This document shows positions 9,899 through 19,467 of a DNA stretch of 38,368 nucleotides, in pieces. The stretch covers positions 1-38,368 of the forward strand of contig CAMWQB010000009.1 of the NCBI GenBank assembly GCA_947176295.1, written 5' to 3'. Numbering within the stretch: the stretch's first letter is position 1; each line of letters starts with the position of its first letter. Both the position numbers and the translations under genes were made by a program. This DNA is from an uncultured Porphyromonadaceae bacterium. Lineage in GTDB: Bacteria; Bacteroidota; Bacteroidia; Bacteroidales; Muribaculaceae. Under the pieces are notes generated by a model. The model worked only from the letters and a program-made list of their open reading frames with translations. It was not told the DNA's origin and did not search any database.

Positions 9899-11959
9899 AT
9901 GGATAAATCCACCCTCACCGGACTGCTGCTGATGGCGGCTGTGATGTTCGGGTTCATGTATCTCAACAAGCCAAAAACGGAGGATGCCGCACCTGCCGGA
10001 TCGCAGAATGTCGAAGCTCTGACAAACGATACTCCGGCCGAACTGCTGACGTTCGCTCCGGGCGACAGCTCCGCACTGGTGAGCGCAATAAAGAGCGCCG
10101 GCACGGAAAACGACGGCACCTACAGCTACAAAAGTTCGGAGCTCGACCTGAGCTACAATGCAGAAACAGGTCTGAGCGGAACTGTAGGCGCGGACACAAC
10201 GGCCAGGGACATCCGCCCGCTACTGAGCGGCCGAAGCGTACTCGAAGGACCTGCACAGCTGAAGGCCGTGCGCGCCGTTCGCGAATTTATCGACCAGACG
10301 GCGAAATATCAGGGCTTCGCGCGCCAGCTTGGCGGCGAAGGGCGCGAACTGACGCTTGAAAACGAGCTTCTGTCGGTGAAAATCAACACTAGAGGCGCGA
10401 TGGTTAGCGAGGTAACGCTTAAGAAATATCGGTCGGAGGTCCATGGCGACACGGCCCTGGTGCGCCTTTTCACGCCCGAGACGGACAGCTACTCGTTCCG
10501 TTTCAACACGTCGGACCAACGCATCGATACTCGCGACTTCGACTTCAAGGCTATTGCCGAGGGGGATTCGGCCGTGATGCTCAGCCTGGAGCCTGAGGCT
10601 GGCGCAAGCTGGGGCATCCGCTATGTGCTGAAACCCGACAGCTATGTGCTCGGGATGGAGCTGGTGCAGAACGGAATGTCGAAGGTGCTACCCGCGAGCA
10701 CGGCGAGCATGGATTTCGAGTGGCATCAGAAAATGGTGCGCAACGAGCAGGGCCGCACCTTCGAGGAGCGCAATTCGTCGATAATGTACAAGTATGTAGG
10801 CGACAGCCCCGACGAGCTGAGCAATGCCAAAGAAGACGATGAAGACCTGAACGGCAAAGTCCGTTGGGTTGCATTCAAGAATCAGTTCTTCTCGTCGCTT
10901 CTTGTGGCCCAGACGCCCTTCTCTCAGGCCACGCTGGTGTCGATTCCTCTGAAGGACAATCCCGACTACCTCAAGGACATGAGCATGGCGGCGTCGATGC
11001 CTTACACCACGGCCGACGGAACTTCCGCACGCTTCGATTTCTACTTCGGGCCTAATGACTATCCCCTGCTGTCGGATCTCGAAGACGAGCTTTGCCCAGA
11101 CGAGGACCTGTCGCTGACGCGTCTGATACCTCTGGGCTGGGGCATCTTCCGCTGGGTGAACGTGATACTGATAATCCCCGTATTCGATTTCCTCGGACGC
11201 TTCATTTCGAGCTACGGCCTGATAATCTTCCTTCTGACGGTATTTATCAAACTGATTCTCTTCCCCTTCACGTTCAAGAGCTACAAGAGCCAGGCTCGCA
11301 TGCGCATCCTTGCTCCCGAGGTGAAGGAAATCAATGACAAATATCCGGGCAACGAGAACGCGATGATCCGCCAGCAGAAGACGATGGAACTCTACTCGAA
11401 GGCGGGCGCCAACCCGATGTCGGGCTGCCTGCCGATGCTTCTGCAGATGCCGGTTCTGATAGCGATGTTCTCCTTCTTCCCGTCGGCCATCGAGCTCCGC
11501 GGCCAGAGCTTCCTCTGGGCTCACGACCTTTCGGCTCCGGATTCGATTCTGACGCTGCCTTTCACCATCCCCTTCTATGGCAACCATGTGAGCCTCTTCT
11601 GCTTGCTTATGACAGTGGTGAACATCGTGTACATGCACATTTCGATGCAGAACCAGCCTGGCGGACAATCGATGCCCGGGATGAAGGTGATGTCGTATAT
11701 GATGCCTGTGATGTTCCTGTTCATATTCAACGACTATGCCTCTGGCCTGAGCTACTATTACTTCCTGAGCCTACTCATCACGATTCTTCAGACGTGGCTG
11801 ACGCGCAAGTTCATCAACGAGGACAAGGTGCGTGCTGAAATGGCAGAAAACGCCAAGAAGCCCCGCAAGAAAAGCGGCTTCATGGCACGCCTGGAAGAGG
11901 CCCAGCGCCAGCAGCAGGCGGCCATGCGCGCCCAGCAGAAGAAAGGGGGCCGCCGCTAA
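9899..11959 (+). CDS. yidC: Membrane protein insertase YidC
   Basis: MDKSTLTGLLLMAAVMFGFMYLNKP; large periplasmic domain; ISSYGLIIFLLTVFIKLILFPFTFKSYKSQARMRILAPEVKEINDKYPG. Confidence 0.96.
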   Translation: MDKSTLTGLLLMAAVMFGFMYLNKPKTEDAAPAGSQNVEALTNDTPAELLTFAPGDSSALVSAIKSAGTENDGTYSYKSSELDLSYNAETGLSGTVGADTTARDIRPLLSGRSVLEGPAQLKAVRAVREFIDQTAKYQGFARQLGGEGRELTLENELLSVKINTRGAMVSEVTLKKYRSEVHGDTALVRLFTPETDSYSFRFNTSDQRIDTRDFDFKAIAEGDSAVMLSLEPEAGASWGIRYVLKPDSYVLGMELVQNGMSKVLPASTASMDFEWHQKMVRNEQGRTFEERNSSIMYKYVGDSPDELSNAKEDDEDLNGKVRWVAFKNQFFSSLLVAQTPFSQATLVSIPLKDNPDYLKDMSMAASMPYTTADGTSARFDFYFGPNDYPLLSDLEDELCPDEDLSLTRLIPLGWGIFRWVNVILIIPVFDFLGRFISSYGLIIFLLTVFIKLILFPFTFKSYKSQARMRILAPEVKEINDKYPGNENAMIRQQKTMELYSKAGANPMSGCLPMLLQMPVLIAMFSFFPSAIELRGQSFLWAHDLSAPDSILTLPFTIPFYGNHVSLFCLLMTVVNIVYMHISMQNQPGGQSMPGMKVMSYMMPVMFLFIFNDYASGLSYYYFLSLLITILQTWLTRKFINEDKVRAEMAENAKKPRKKSGFMARLEEAQRQQQAAMRAQQKKGGRR

Positions 11960-12019
11960 GGCTGCGCCCTACCCTCCTCTCTCTCCACAATTATCAATCT
12001 CAAGCAATAGAACAAAACA

Positions 12020-13111
12020 ATGAGCGATATACAAATCCCGAAACGGGAAATAGTGCTGAGCGGCATCCGCTCGACCGGCAATCTGCATTTAGGGAACTAC
12101 TACGGGGCCCTGAGCAAGTTTGTGAAGATACAGGACGACTACGACTGCAACTTTTTCGTGGCCGACCTCCACAGCCTGACAACTCACCCTGACCCGAAAA
12201 TGCTGCACTCCAATGTGAAGAACATCCTTGCAGAATATCTGGCAGCGGGCATCGACCCGGAGAAGGCCACGATTTTCGTGCAGAGCGACGTCCCTGAAAT
12301 CTCGGAGATGTATCTGTTGATGAACATGCATGCCGGCGTGGGCGAACTTATGCGCACTCCCTCCTTCAAGGACAAGGCCCGCAAGGCCCTGGGCATCACG
12401 ACATCGGCCGAAGGCAAGGACGACGACGAGGCATTCGAAAAAGAGATAATCGGCGCAGAAACGAACAAGCGCGTAAACGCCGGTCTTCTTACCTATCCTA
12501 CTCTGATGGCGGTGGATATTCTTATCCAGAAGGCCACGAAGGTGCCCGTGGGCAAGGACCAGCTGCAGCATCTCGAACTTACTCGCCGCTTCGCCCGTCG
12601 CTTCAACTCGTTCTACGGTGTTGATTTCTTCCCCGAGCCAACCGATTTCGACTTCGGCGGGGCACCGGTGAAGGTTCCGGGCCTGGACGGCTCGGGCAAG
12701 ATGGGCAAGAGCGAAGGCAACTGCATCTACCTTATCGACGAGCCCAAGGCGCTGCGCAAGAAGGTGATGCGCGCCGTTACGGACGAGGGTCCCCAGGCGC
12801 CCAATTCGCCAATGAGCGAGCCTGTGGCCAATCTGTTCACGCTTCTTGAGCTGACCTCGACGCCTGAGGTTGTGAAGCACTTCAGGGATGCATACGCTGA
12901 TTGCTCGATCCGCTACGGCGACCTCAAGAAACAGCTTGCAGAGGACATTCTTGCCGTAACGACTCCTATCCGCGAACGTATCACGGATATAGCCAACGAT
13001 GATGCATACATCGGCCGTGTGGTGAAGCAAGGTGCTGAAAAGGCACGGGAACGTGCGTCGAAGACCCTGGCCGAGATGAAGGAAATCATGGGTTTCAAAA
13101 AATTTTATTGA
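12020..13111 (+). CDS. trpS: Tryptophanyl-tRNA synthetase
   Basis: VLSGIRSTGNLHLGNYYGAL; DGSGKMGKSEGNCIYL (KMSKS-like); class I aaRS. Confidence 0.95.
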   Translation: MSDIQIPKREIVLSGIRSTGNLHLGNYYGALSKFVKIQDDYDCNFFVADLHSLTTHPDPKMLHSNVKNILAEYLAAGIDPEKATIFVQSDVPEISEMYLLMNMHAGVGELMRTPSFKDKARKALGITTSAEGKDDDEAFEKEIIGAETNKRVNAGLLTYPTLMAVDILIQKATKVPVGKDQLQHLELTRRFARRFNSFYGVDFFPEPTDFDFGGAPVKVPGLDGSGKMGKSEGNCIYLIDEPKALRKKVMRAVTDEGPQAPNSPMSEPVANLFTLLELTSTPEVVKHFRDAYADCSIRYGDLKKQLAEDILAVTTPIRERITDIANDDAYIGRVVKQGAEKARERASKTLAEMKEIMGFKKFY

Positions 13112-13127
13112 CCATATAAGAGATTAA

Positions 13128-13159
13128 GTCAGAACATCGGGGAAGCTGATGATTCTGAC
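13128..13159. other. Intergenic hairpin between trpS and rpoN
   Basis: GTCAGAACATC - GGGGAAGCT - GATG(A)TTCTGAC; 11 bp stem with one bulge, no following T tract. Confidence 0.5.
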
Positions 13160-13180
13160 GCGTCTTCGCGGGACTGAGCG

Positions 13181-14689
13181 ATGGAAGACACTTCACTTAG
13201 GCTCACACAGGAGCAGAAACTCCAGCAACGGCTGTCGCCCCAACAGGTGATGTTCGGGCGGCTGCTGGAGATGTCGGCGCCCGAGGTCGAGGATGAAGTG
13301 CGCCGCGAAGTCGACGACAATCCGGCGCTTGAGGTCGTGGACCACGACGAGATGCAAGCCACAGCCGAGAACGACTTTGGAGAAAGCGCCGAGGAGCTGC
13401 AGCGGGCCGACTACGGCAGCAGCGAAGAGGTGCCATTCTACGACCAGCAGCCGAGAGGAATCCGCAGGCAGGCTTCGGCGGATTTCGACCCCATGAGCAT
13501 CGTTGAGGCCGATGCACCGGACGAAGGCTCGCTGAATGCGGCGATGAACGTGAGGCTGAGCGAACTCGACCTTAATTCCGAAGAGCGACTGATTGCTGAG
13601 TATATCATTGGCAATCTCGACGACAATGGCTATCTGCCGCGGACCTTATCGGCTATTGCTGCGGATATTGCTGCGGCCGAGGGTCGCGATCCGGACATAT
13701 CGAAGGTGAGGGAAGTGTTTGCGAAAATCCGCACCCTCGAGCCTGCAGGAATCGGAGCTGTGGACCTCAGGGACTGCCTGCTTCTTCAGCTCGACCGGAT
13801 GGAGCGGAGCCTGCCCCAACGCGTGGCACGCGAAATAATCGCGGAGAATTTCGATCTGTTCTCAAAGAAGCATTTCGACCGCCTTGCAGGACGCCTTGGA
13901 GTAGACAAAGCTACGATAGAACAGGCACTGGTCCTTATCAGAACTTTGAACCCGAAACCGGGGGCCATGCTCGGAGGGAGCTCCGCCGCCGACCGCGCGA
14001 GCCACATTATCCCCGACTTTGCGGTGGAACGCCACGGAGTAGACGGCCCCTTTACGGTGATGCAGCTGAACCGCACGCCCGAGCTGGCAATCGAGCGAAG
14101 CTTCATTCCGGACCCGGCATCCGTCTCCGAGACGAGGGGCAAAGGAGCGGCTGAGCGCCGATTGCAAGAGGCACAGGCCTTCATAAAGCGGAAACACGAC
14201 GATGCGGCGCTGTTCATCAAGATGCTTGCCGACCGCGGGCGCACGCTTCAGGCCGTGATGGAGGCCATAGTGGGCCGACAGGAGGCATTCTTCACGAGCG
14301 GGCAGATGACCGACCTCCGACCCATGATACTCAAGGACATATCCGGAGATACAGGCTTGGATATATCGACCATATCGCGTGCGACCTCCGGAAAATATGT
14401 GTTGACCCCTCACGGCACCTTCCCCTTGAAACTCTTCTTCAACGAACGGCCGAAAGCCGAGGCCGACACTTCGACTCACGAAATCCTTGAAGCACTGCGG
14501 GGCATAATCGATGGAGAAGACAAGCGGCACCCTTTGAGCGATGAGGCTTTGAAAGATGCGCTCGTGACCCGGGGCTACGACATAGCCCGGCGTACGGTGG
14601 CCAAATACCGCGAACGCCTCGGTATCCCCGTGGGGCGACTTCGCAAGAGCTTCGAAACCATGAGCACCGACACTAACAACAGCAACTAA
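13181..14689 (+). CDS. rpoN: RNA polymerase sigma-54 factor
   Basis: LTQEQKLQQRLSPQQVMFGRLLEMSAPEVEDEVRREVDDNPALE; RpoN box ARRTVAKYRERLGIPVGRLRK. Confidence 0.95.
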   Translation: MEDTSLRLTQEQKLQQRLSPQQVMFGRLLEMSAPEVEDEVRREVDDNPALEVVDHDEMQATAENDFGESAEELQRADYGSSEEVPFYDQQPRGIRRQASADFDPMSIVEADAPDEGSLNAAMNVRLSELDLNSEERLIAEYIIGNLDDNGYLPRTLSAIAADIAAAEGRDPDISKVREVFAKIRTLEPAGIGAVDLRDCLLLQLDRMERSLPQRVAREIIAENFDLFSKKHFDRLAGRLGVDKATIEQALVLIRTLNPKPGAMLGGSSAADRASHIIPDFAVERHGVDGPFTVMQLNRTPELAIERSFIPDPASVSETRGKGAAERRLQEAQAFIKRKHDDAALFIKMLADRGRTLQAVMEAIVGRQEAFFTSGQMTDLRPMILKDISGDTGLDISTISRATSGKYVLTPHGTFPLKLFFNERPKAEADTSTHEILEALRGIIDGEDKRHPLSDEALKDALVTRGYDIARRTVAKYRERLGIPVGRLRKSFETMSTDTNNSN

Positions 14690-14707
14690 GAATAAACATA
14701 GCAACGA

Positions 14708-15388
14708 ATGACCGACCGAAGCATCTCCTCCCCTACCCCTGCGAGCAACGACAAAGGGCTGCGGCTCGCGGCTCACATCCTGAGCGATGTATTCTCGCCG
14801 ATGCTTGTGCCAACAATAGGAATGATAGTGTCCATGACCCTTACAGGCCTTGTGGTGCTTCCCGCGTCGACCCGCGCAGGCTCGACTTTAGGGGTTTGTT
14901 TCATCACATGTCTGCTTCCGATGCTTCTCATCTTCGTTCTGATAAAGACGGGCAGAGTGTCGGACACATCGATATCCGACCCACGTGAAAGGACGATTCC
15001 CTTCATCGGGACGACCTTGTGCTATCTCGGGGCGGGACTCTACGTCTACACCCTTCATGCTCCTATCTGGTTGATGCTCTTCTTTATCGGAGCCGCGCTC
15101 GTAACGGCCGTGTGCATGCTTATAACCCACTGGTGGAAAATCAGCGCCCATACCTCCGGGCTCGGAGGACTGACAGGAGTGGTGCTGTGGCTCGCATGGA
15201 GGGGGATGTTTGTTGTGGACGCAATGATCGTGGTGTCGGTGGCGCTCGTGCTTCTTGGATGCATGGCCTCGGCACGGCTGATCTTAGGACACCACACCTT
15301 AGGGCAGACCGCCGCGGGAGCCCTGTTGGGGATGGCAGTGGAGTTCGGGCTGCTGTGCTACTTAGGCACCCCGGCCCTCAATTCATAA
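14708..15388 (+). CDS. PAP2-superfamily-like integral membrane protein
   Basis: Multiple TM segments; SDPRERTIPF; ARLILGHHTLGQTAAGALLGM resembles a PAP2 SRxxxxxH-type end motif. Confidence 0.6.
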   Translation: MTDRSISSPTPASNDKGLRLAAHILSDVFSPMLVPTIGMIVSMTLTGLVVLPASTRAGSTLGVCFITCLLPMLLIFVLIKTGRVSDTSISDPRERTIPFIGTTLCYLGAGLYVYTLHAPIWLMLFFIGAALVTAVCMLITHWWKISAHTSGLGGLTGVVLWLAWRGMFVVDAMIVVSVALVLLGCMASARLILGHHTLGQTAAGALLGMAVEFGLLCYLGTPALNS

Positions 15389-15409
15389 ACTCGAAATATA
15401 TCAAAGACT

Positions 15410-15916
15410 ATGAAACCTATTGTGAGCATAATCATGGGAAGCACATCCGACCTTCCCATCCTGCGCAAGAGCGCCGATATACTCGAAGAACTTGAAATTC
15501 CCTTTGAGATGCACGCACTGAGCGCGCACCGCACTCCCCACGAGGTGGAAACATTCGCGAGCGAAGCCGCCGGGCGGGGCATCAAGGTGATTATCGCAGC
15601 AGCGGGAATGGCGGCCGCACTTCCGGGGGTGATTGCCGCACTGACGCCGCTTCCGGTAATAGGGCTTCCGATAGCTTCGAGCCTCTCGGGGGTGGATGCC
15701 CTGTGCTCTATCGTGCAGATGCCACCTCAGATACCTGTGGCCACAGTCGGCATCAATGCCGGGGCTAATGCGGCGGTGCTTGCCGTGCGGATACTTGCTC
15801 TGAGCGACGAAGGTGTGGCACAACGCTATGCCGCCTTCTGCTCGAAACTTTCGCAAAAGGTTGTGAAGGCCGATGCCGAGCTGGCAGCGCTGAACGATTG
15901 GAAATTCAAGGCCTGA
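15410..15916 (+). CDS. purE: 5-(carboxyamino)imidazole ribonucleotide mutase
   Basis: [68 protein letters not shown]. Confidence 0.96.
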   Translation: MKPIVSIIMGSTSDLPILRKSADILEELEIPFEMHALSAHRTPHEVETFASEAAGRGIKVIIAAAGMAAALPGVIAALTPLPVIGLPIASSLSGVDALCSIVQMPPQIPVATVGINAGANAAVLAVRILALSDEGVAQRYAAFCSKLSQKVVKADAELAALNDWKFKA

Positions 15917-15919
15917 GAT

Positions 15920-17518
15920 ATGGGACGCTATAATTACGAACGCCGGCCGAGCCTTCGCGTGGCTGTGGGGAATACGGCCATAGGAGGGACCGAACCTATC
16001 CGCGTCCAGTCGATGACGAATACACCGACACTCGACACGGAGGCAAGCGTGGCACAGGCGTGCCGTATCGCCGAGGCCGGTGCAGACCTCGTGCGGCTCA
16101 CGGCCCAGGGTGTGCAGCATGCAAGAAATTTAGGGAATATCCGCCGGGAGCTCCGCGCCCGGGGAGTGGAGACCCCGCTTGTGGCCGACATCCACTTCAA
16201 CGCAACGGCCGCCTTCGCAGCAGCGGAGGAGGTGGAGAAAGTGCGAATCAATCCCGGCAACTTTGTCGACCCGGGGCGCACATTCAAAAAGCTGAGCTAC
16301 ACGGAAGAAGAGTATGCTGCGGAGATAGAAAAAATCAGGGAAAAGCTGGTGCCTTTCCTCGAGCTGTGCCGCGAGCACGGGACAGCTATACGTTTGGGTG
16401 TGAACCACGGTTCGCTGTCGGACAGGATAATGAGCCGCTACGGCGATACCCCAGCCGGGATGGTCGAGTCGGTGATGGAATATCTTCGGATATGCCGCGA
16501 GGTGGGTTTCAATGATATTGTCATCAGCATCAAAGCCTCGAACGTGGTGGTAATGACGGAGACCGTGCGTCTGCTTGCAGCGACCATGAAGGATGAGGGC
16601 ATGAATTATCCTCTGCATCTTGGAGTAACGGAGGCTGGCGACGGCGAAGACGGCCGAGTGAAGTCGGCCGTGGGCATCGGCTCTCTCCTTGCCGACGGTC
16701 TTGGCGACACGATACGTGTGAGCCTTAGCGAAGCTCCGGAGGCAGAGTTGCCTGTGGCCCGCGAGCTTGTTGCACATATCTCCCGCATAGCATCGGCGCC
16801 AGAAATTACGGGCGCGGTCGACCGCTGCCCCCACAAATACGGCGAACGCAGGATGTCCGAGGCCGTCGGAGCCATCGGCGGAGATAATGTTCCTGCCGTT
16901 GAGGGCGTGGACTTCCGAGGGGATGAACTCGGCGAGGGAATAATTGTGGTGAGCTCGGACCACGACAATCGAATTGGCGATATACGGGCGCAAATAGATG
17001 CAATTGAGCCCGAGGACAAGCGGCCCGTGGTGATACGTCTGCGCTATCCTGAGACGATGAGCGCCGAGGAAACAAGCCTTGCTGCGGCAACCGACTTCGG
17101 AGCGCTGCTCCTTGAGGGCTACCGCGACGGAATATGGCTCGAAACGCCCTCCCTGACGGAAGAAGAGGCCCGCAGCCTTGCAATGACCATACTCCAGGCT
17201 ACACGCACGCGCATCACGAAGACGGAATTCATTGCATGTCCGGGCTGCGGACGCACGCTTTTCGACCTTCAGAGCGTGCTGGCGAAAATCAAGGCCGCCT
17301 GCTCTCACCTGACGGGCCTTAAGATAGGAGTGATGGGCTGTATCGTGAACGGCCCGGGCGAAATGGCGGATGCGGACTATGGCTACGTGGGTGCAGCGGC
17401 TGGAAATGTGAGCCTCTACAAGGGGAAGGAATGCGTGATGAAAAACATTCCTGCAGATGAGGCACTCCCTCGCCTTATAGAACTGATAAAGGCCAACGGC
17501 GACTGGAAGGACGCATGA
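15920..17518 (+). CDS. ispG: 4-hydroxy-3-methylbut-2-enyl-diphosphate synthase
   Basis: PIRVQSMTNTPTLDTEASVAQ; VRINPGNFVD; C-terminal FIACPGCGRTLFDLQ and GVMGCIVNGPGEMADADYGYVG Fe-S ligand motifs. Confidence 0.96.
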   Translation: MGRYNYERRPSLRVAVGNTAIGGTEPIRVQSMTNTPTLDTEASVAQACRIAEAGADLVRLTAQGVQHARNLGNIRRELRARGVETPLVADIHFNATAAFAAAEEVEKVRINPGNFVDPGRTFKKLSYTEEEYAAEIEKIREKLVPFLELCREHGTAIRLGVNHGSLSDRIMSRYGDTPAGMVESVMEYLRICREVGFNDIVISIKASNVVVMTETVRLLAATMKDEGMNYPLHLGVTEAGDGEDGRVKSAVGIGSLLADGLGDTIRVSLSEAPEAELPVARELVAHISRIASAPEITGAVDRCPHKYGERRMSEAVGAIGGDNVPAVEGVDFRGDELGEGIIVVSSDHDNRIGDIRAQIDAIEPEDKRPVVIRLRYPETMSAEETSLAAATDFGALLLEGYRDGIWLETPSLTEEEARSLAMTILQATRTRITKTEFIACPGCGRTLFDLQSVLAKIKAACSHLTGLKIGVMGCIVNGPGEMADADYGYVGAAAGNVSLYKGKECVMKNIPADEALPRLIELIKANGDWKDA

Positions 17519-18756
17519 GAGGTCAGGAAGAAATCGTCGTAGAGGAGCTGTTGGACGGGCTGAGGCTCGTGTACACACGTCGTGCCGGCGCCCGTGCCGG
17601 CATTCTCGGTGTGGCCGTTCGGGCTGGAAGCGCCAACGACGGCCCCGGGCGGGAGGGCCTGGCACACTTTGTGGAACACACAATTTTCAAGGGAACTCAG
17701 CGGCGCTCGTCGTGGCATATCATCAACCGCATGGAGGCTGTGGGAGGCGAACTGAACGCCTACACGACGAAGGAAGAGACTGTGGTCTATACGATTTTCC
17801 CCTCGGGGGAAGCGGCGCGCGGTGCAGAACTCGTGGCGGACCTGATCGTGAACTCCCGCTTCCCGGAAAAGGAACTGTCAAAAGAGCGGGAGGTGGTGGC
17901 TGATGAGATAGATTCGTATCTCGACACGCCGTCGGAGGCCGTGTTCGACGATTTTGAAGACCTGATGTTCGAAGGGACACCTGTGGGCCACAACATCCTC
18001 GGCTCGAAGGAAAGCCTCAGAGGCTTCACACCGGAGATATGCCGGGAATATCTGCGCAGCAACTACGTGAGGAGCAACATGGTGGTGTTCTACTCGGGGA
18101 GCCGTCCGCTCGCTGCCATACGGAAACTTGTGGAACGATATTTCGGGGAAGTGCCGCCAGGGACTGTTTCGGCTCCGGCATGGAATGAAAGCAGGGAAAT
18201 ACCTGCCAAATTCGATATACACAAAATAATCGACAGCCACCAGGCCCATACGGTTCTGGGGACCCGTGTGCCGGGAATTTACAGTTCGGACCGATATGCG
18301 GTGGCTCTTCTGGCCAACATTCTCGGCGGGCCCGGAATGAATTCGAAGCTGAATGTGGAGCTTCGAGAGCGGCGCGGGCTTGTCTACTCGGTGGAGGCCT
18401 CGACGGCCATGTTCGCCGAGGGCGGTGCGCTGTGTGTTTACTACGGCTGCGATCCGGAAGATGCGCCGACTTGCAGGAAACTGTGTGCGGACGTTTTCGC
18501 GACCATACGCGACAAGGGCCTGAGCGGCCGACAGCTCGATGCTGCAAAAAAGCAATATACCGGTCAGCTGCTCCTTGCGGGCGAAAACAGCGAGAACCGC
18601 ATTCTTGCGGCGGCGCGAGCTGTGCTATTCCGCGGGCATGCTGCCACACATGAAGAGACAAGCACTGCCATTCAAGCAATACAGAGCGCAGACCTCCAAG
18701 CACTTGCAAGCCACCTTGCCGACAGCTGCTCCTCCCTCACCCTCGGGCCGGTGTGA
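17515..18756 (+). CDS. M16 (insulinase) family zinc peptidase
   Basis: HFVEHTIFKGT (HxxEH) inverted zinc motif; GGELNAYTTKEETVVY; GGPGMNSKLNVELRERRGLVYSVEAS; ATGA overlap with ispG. Confidence 0.93.
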   Translation: MRGQEEIVVEELLDGLRLVYTRRAGARAGILGVAVRAGSANDGPGREGLAHFVEHTIFKGTQRRSSWHIINRMEAVGGELNAYTTKEETVVYTIFPSGEAARGAELVADLIVNSRFPEKELSKEREVVADEIDSYLDTPSEAVFDDFEDLMFEGTPVGHNILGSKESLRGFTPEICREYLRSNYVRSNMVVFYSGSRPLAAIRKLVERYFGEVPPGTVSAPAWNESREIPAKFDIHKIIDSHQAHTVLGTRVPGIYSSDRYAVALLANILGGPGMNSKLNVELRERRGLVYSVEASTAMFAEGGALCVYYGCDPEDAPTCRKLCADVFATIRDKGLSGRQLDAAKKQYTGQLLLAGENSENRILAAARAVLFRGHAATHEETSTAIQAIQSADLQALASHLADSCSSLTLGPV

Positions 18757-18835
18757 AGCAGAATGATGGGAAAGGTGGTGTCAGGAGTTTACAGCGGTAA
18801 ATTATAAGTCGGACGCGTCTGAGACTTGACACGCC

Positions 18836-18855
18836 GCAGGTCGGGGACGACCTGC
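18836..18855 (+). terminator. Putative terminator-like hairpin after the M16 gene
   Basis: GCAGGTCG - GGGA - CGACCTGC perfect 8 bp stem, followed by TCTCCTTTCG...TTTTCTTT. Confidence 0.5.
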
Positions 18856-18904
18856 TCTCCTTTCGATTGATATCATTTTCTTTCCGGCAGCGGGGGTGGA
18901 GGAA

Positions 18905-18935
18905 TTGACTTTTCAGGGGATTTTTTGTATCTTTG
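18905..18935 (+). promoter_or_regulatory. Bacteroidetes promoter upstream of the DsbD-alpha gene
   Basis: TTG (18905-18907) - N20 - TATCTTTG (18928-18935). Confidence 0.75.
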
Positions 18936-18963
18936 CAAGCTGAAACACATAGAAAAGAAATAT

Positions 18964-19464
18964 ATGAAAATGGAAAATATCACTCGACATGGCGGAAGAC
19001 TTGTGCTCTTGCTTATCTTTCTATGCATGATGGCTTTCGGCGTGAATGCCCAGGGGCAGCAGGCTCCGGTGAGATGGCGGACGCTGGTGAAAATGACGTC
19101 GCCGACGGAAGGCGTCATTACAATAAAATGCTTTCTCGCAGAGGGCACTCACGTGTACGGGATGAAGCTTCCGGAAGGTGGCCCGAAGGCTACGACTATT
19201 GATTTCGCGGGCTGCGAGGGATTGAAACTTACAGGAGCTCTCGAGGCCAAGCCTGCCGCCACGGAGATGGAGGACCCGATGTTCGGGATGAAACTTGAGC
19301 AATGGACGGGGAATTTCGAGCTGACGCAGCGCTTCAAACTTACCGGGAGCGCCGAGAAGGCCAAGATGTCGGTGAAAATCCACTACATGAGCTGCGATAA
19401 CAAGAACTGCCGTCCGCCAAAGGCGGAAGTGTTCACTGCCAAAATCCCGGAGTTTAAGAAATAA
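18964..19464 (+). CDS. Stand-alone DsbD N-terminal (alpha)-like domain, secreted
   Basis: Signal peptide; EGVITIKCFLAEGTHVYGMKLPEGGPKATTIDF...IHYMSCDNKNCRPPKAEVF, same fold signature as the N-terminus of the next gene. Confidence 0.78.
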   Translation: MKMENITRHGGRLVLLLIFLCMMAFGVNAQGQQAPVRWRTLVKMTSPTEGVITIKCFLAEGTHVYGMKLPEGGPKATTIDFAGCEGLKLTGALEAKPAATEMEDPMFGMKLEQWTGNFELTQRFKLTGSAEKAKMSVKIHYMSCDNKNCRPPKAEVFTAKIPEFKK

Positions 19465-19467
19465 GCT

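Noticed and set aside
10688-11668. 326 aa minus-strand ORF antisense to yidC
   Set aside because: Shadow ORF; composition reflects the reversed codons of yidC
16130-17683. 517 aa minus-strand ORF antisense to ispG
   Set aside because: Mirrors the ispG coding region; no promoter, no domain-like sequence; the sense strand is unambiguous
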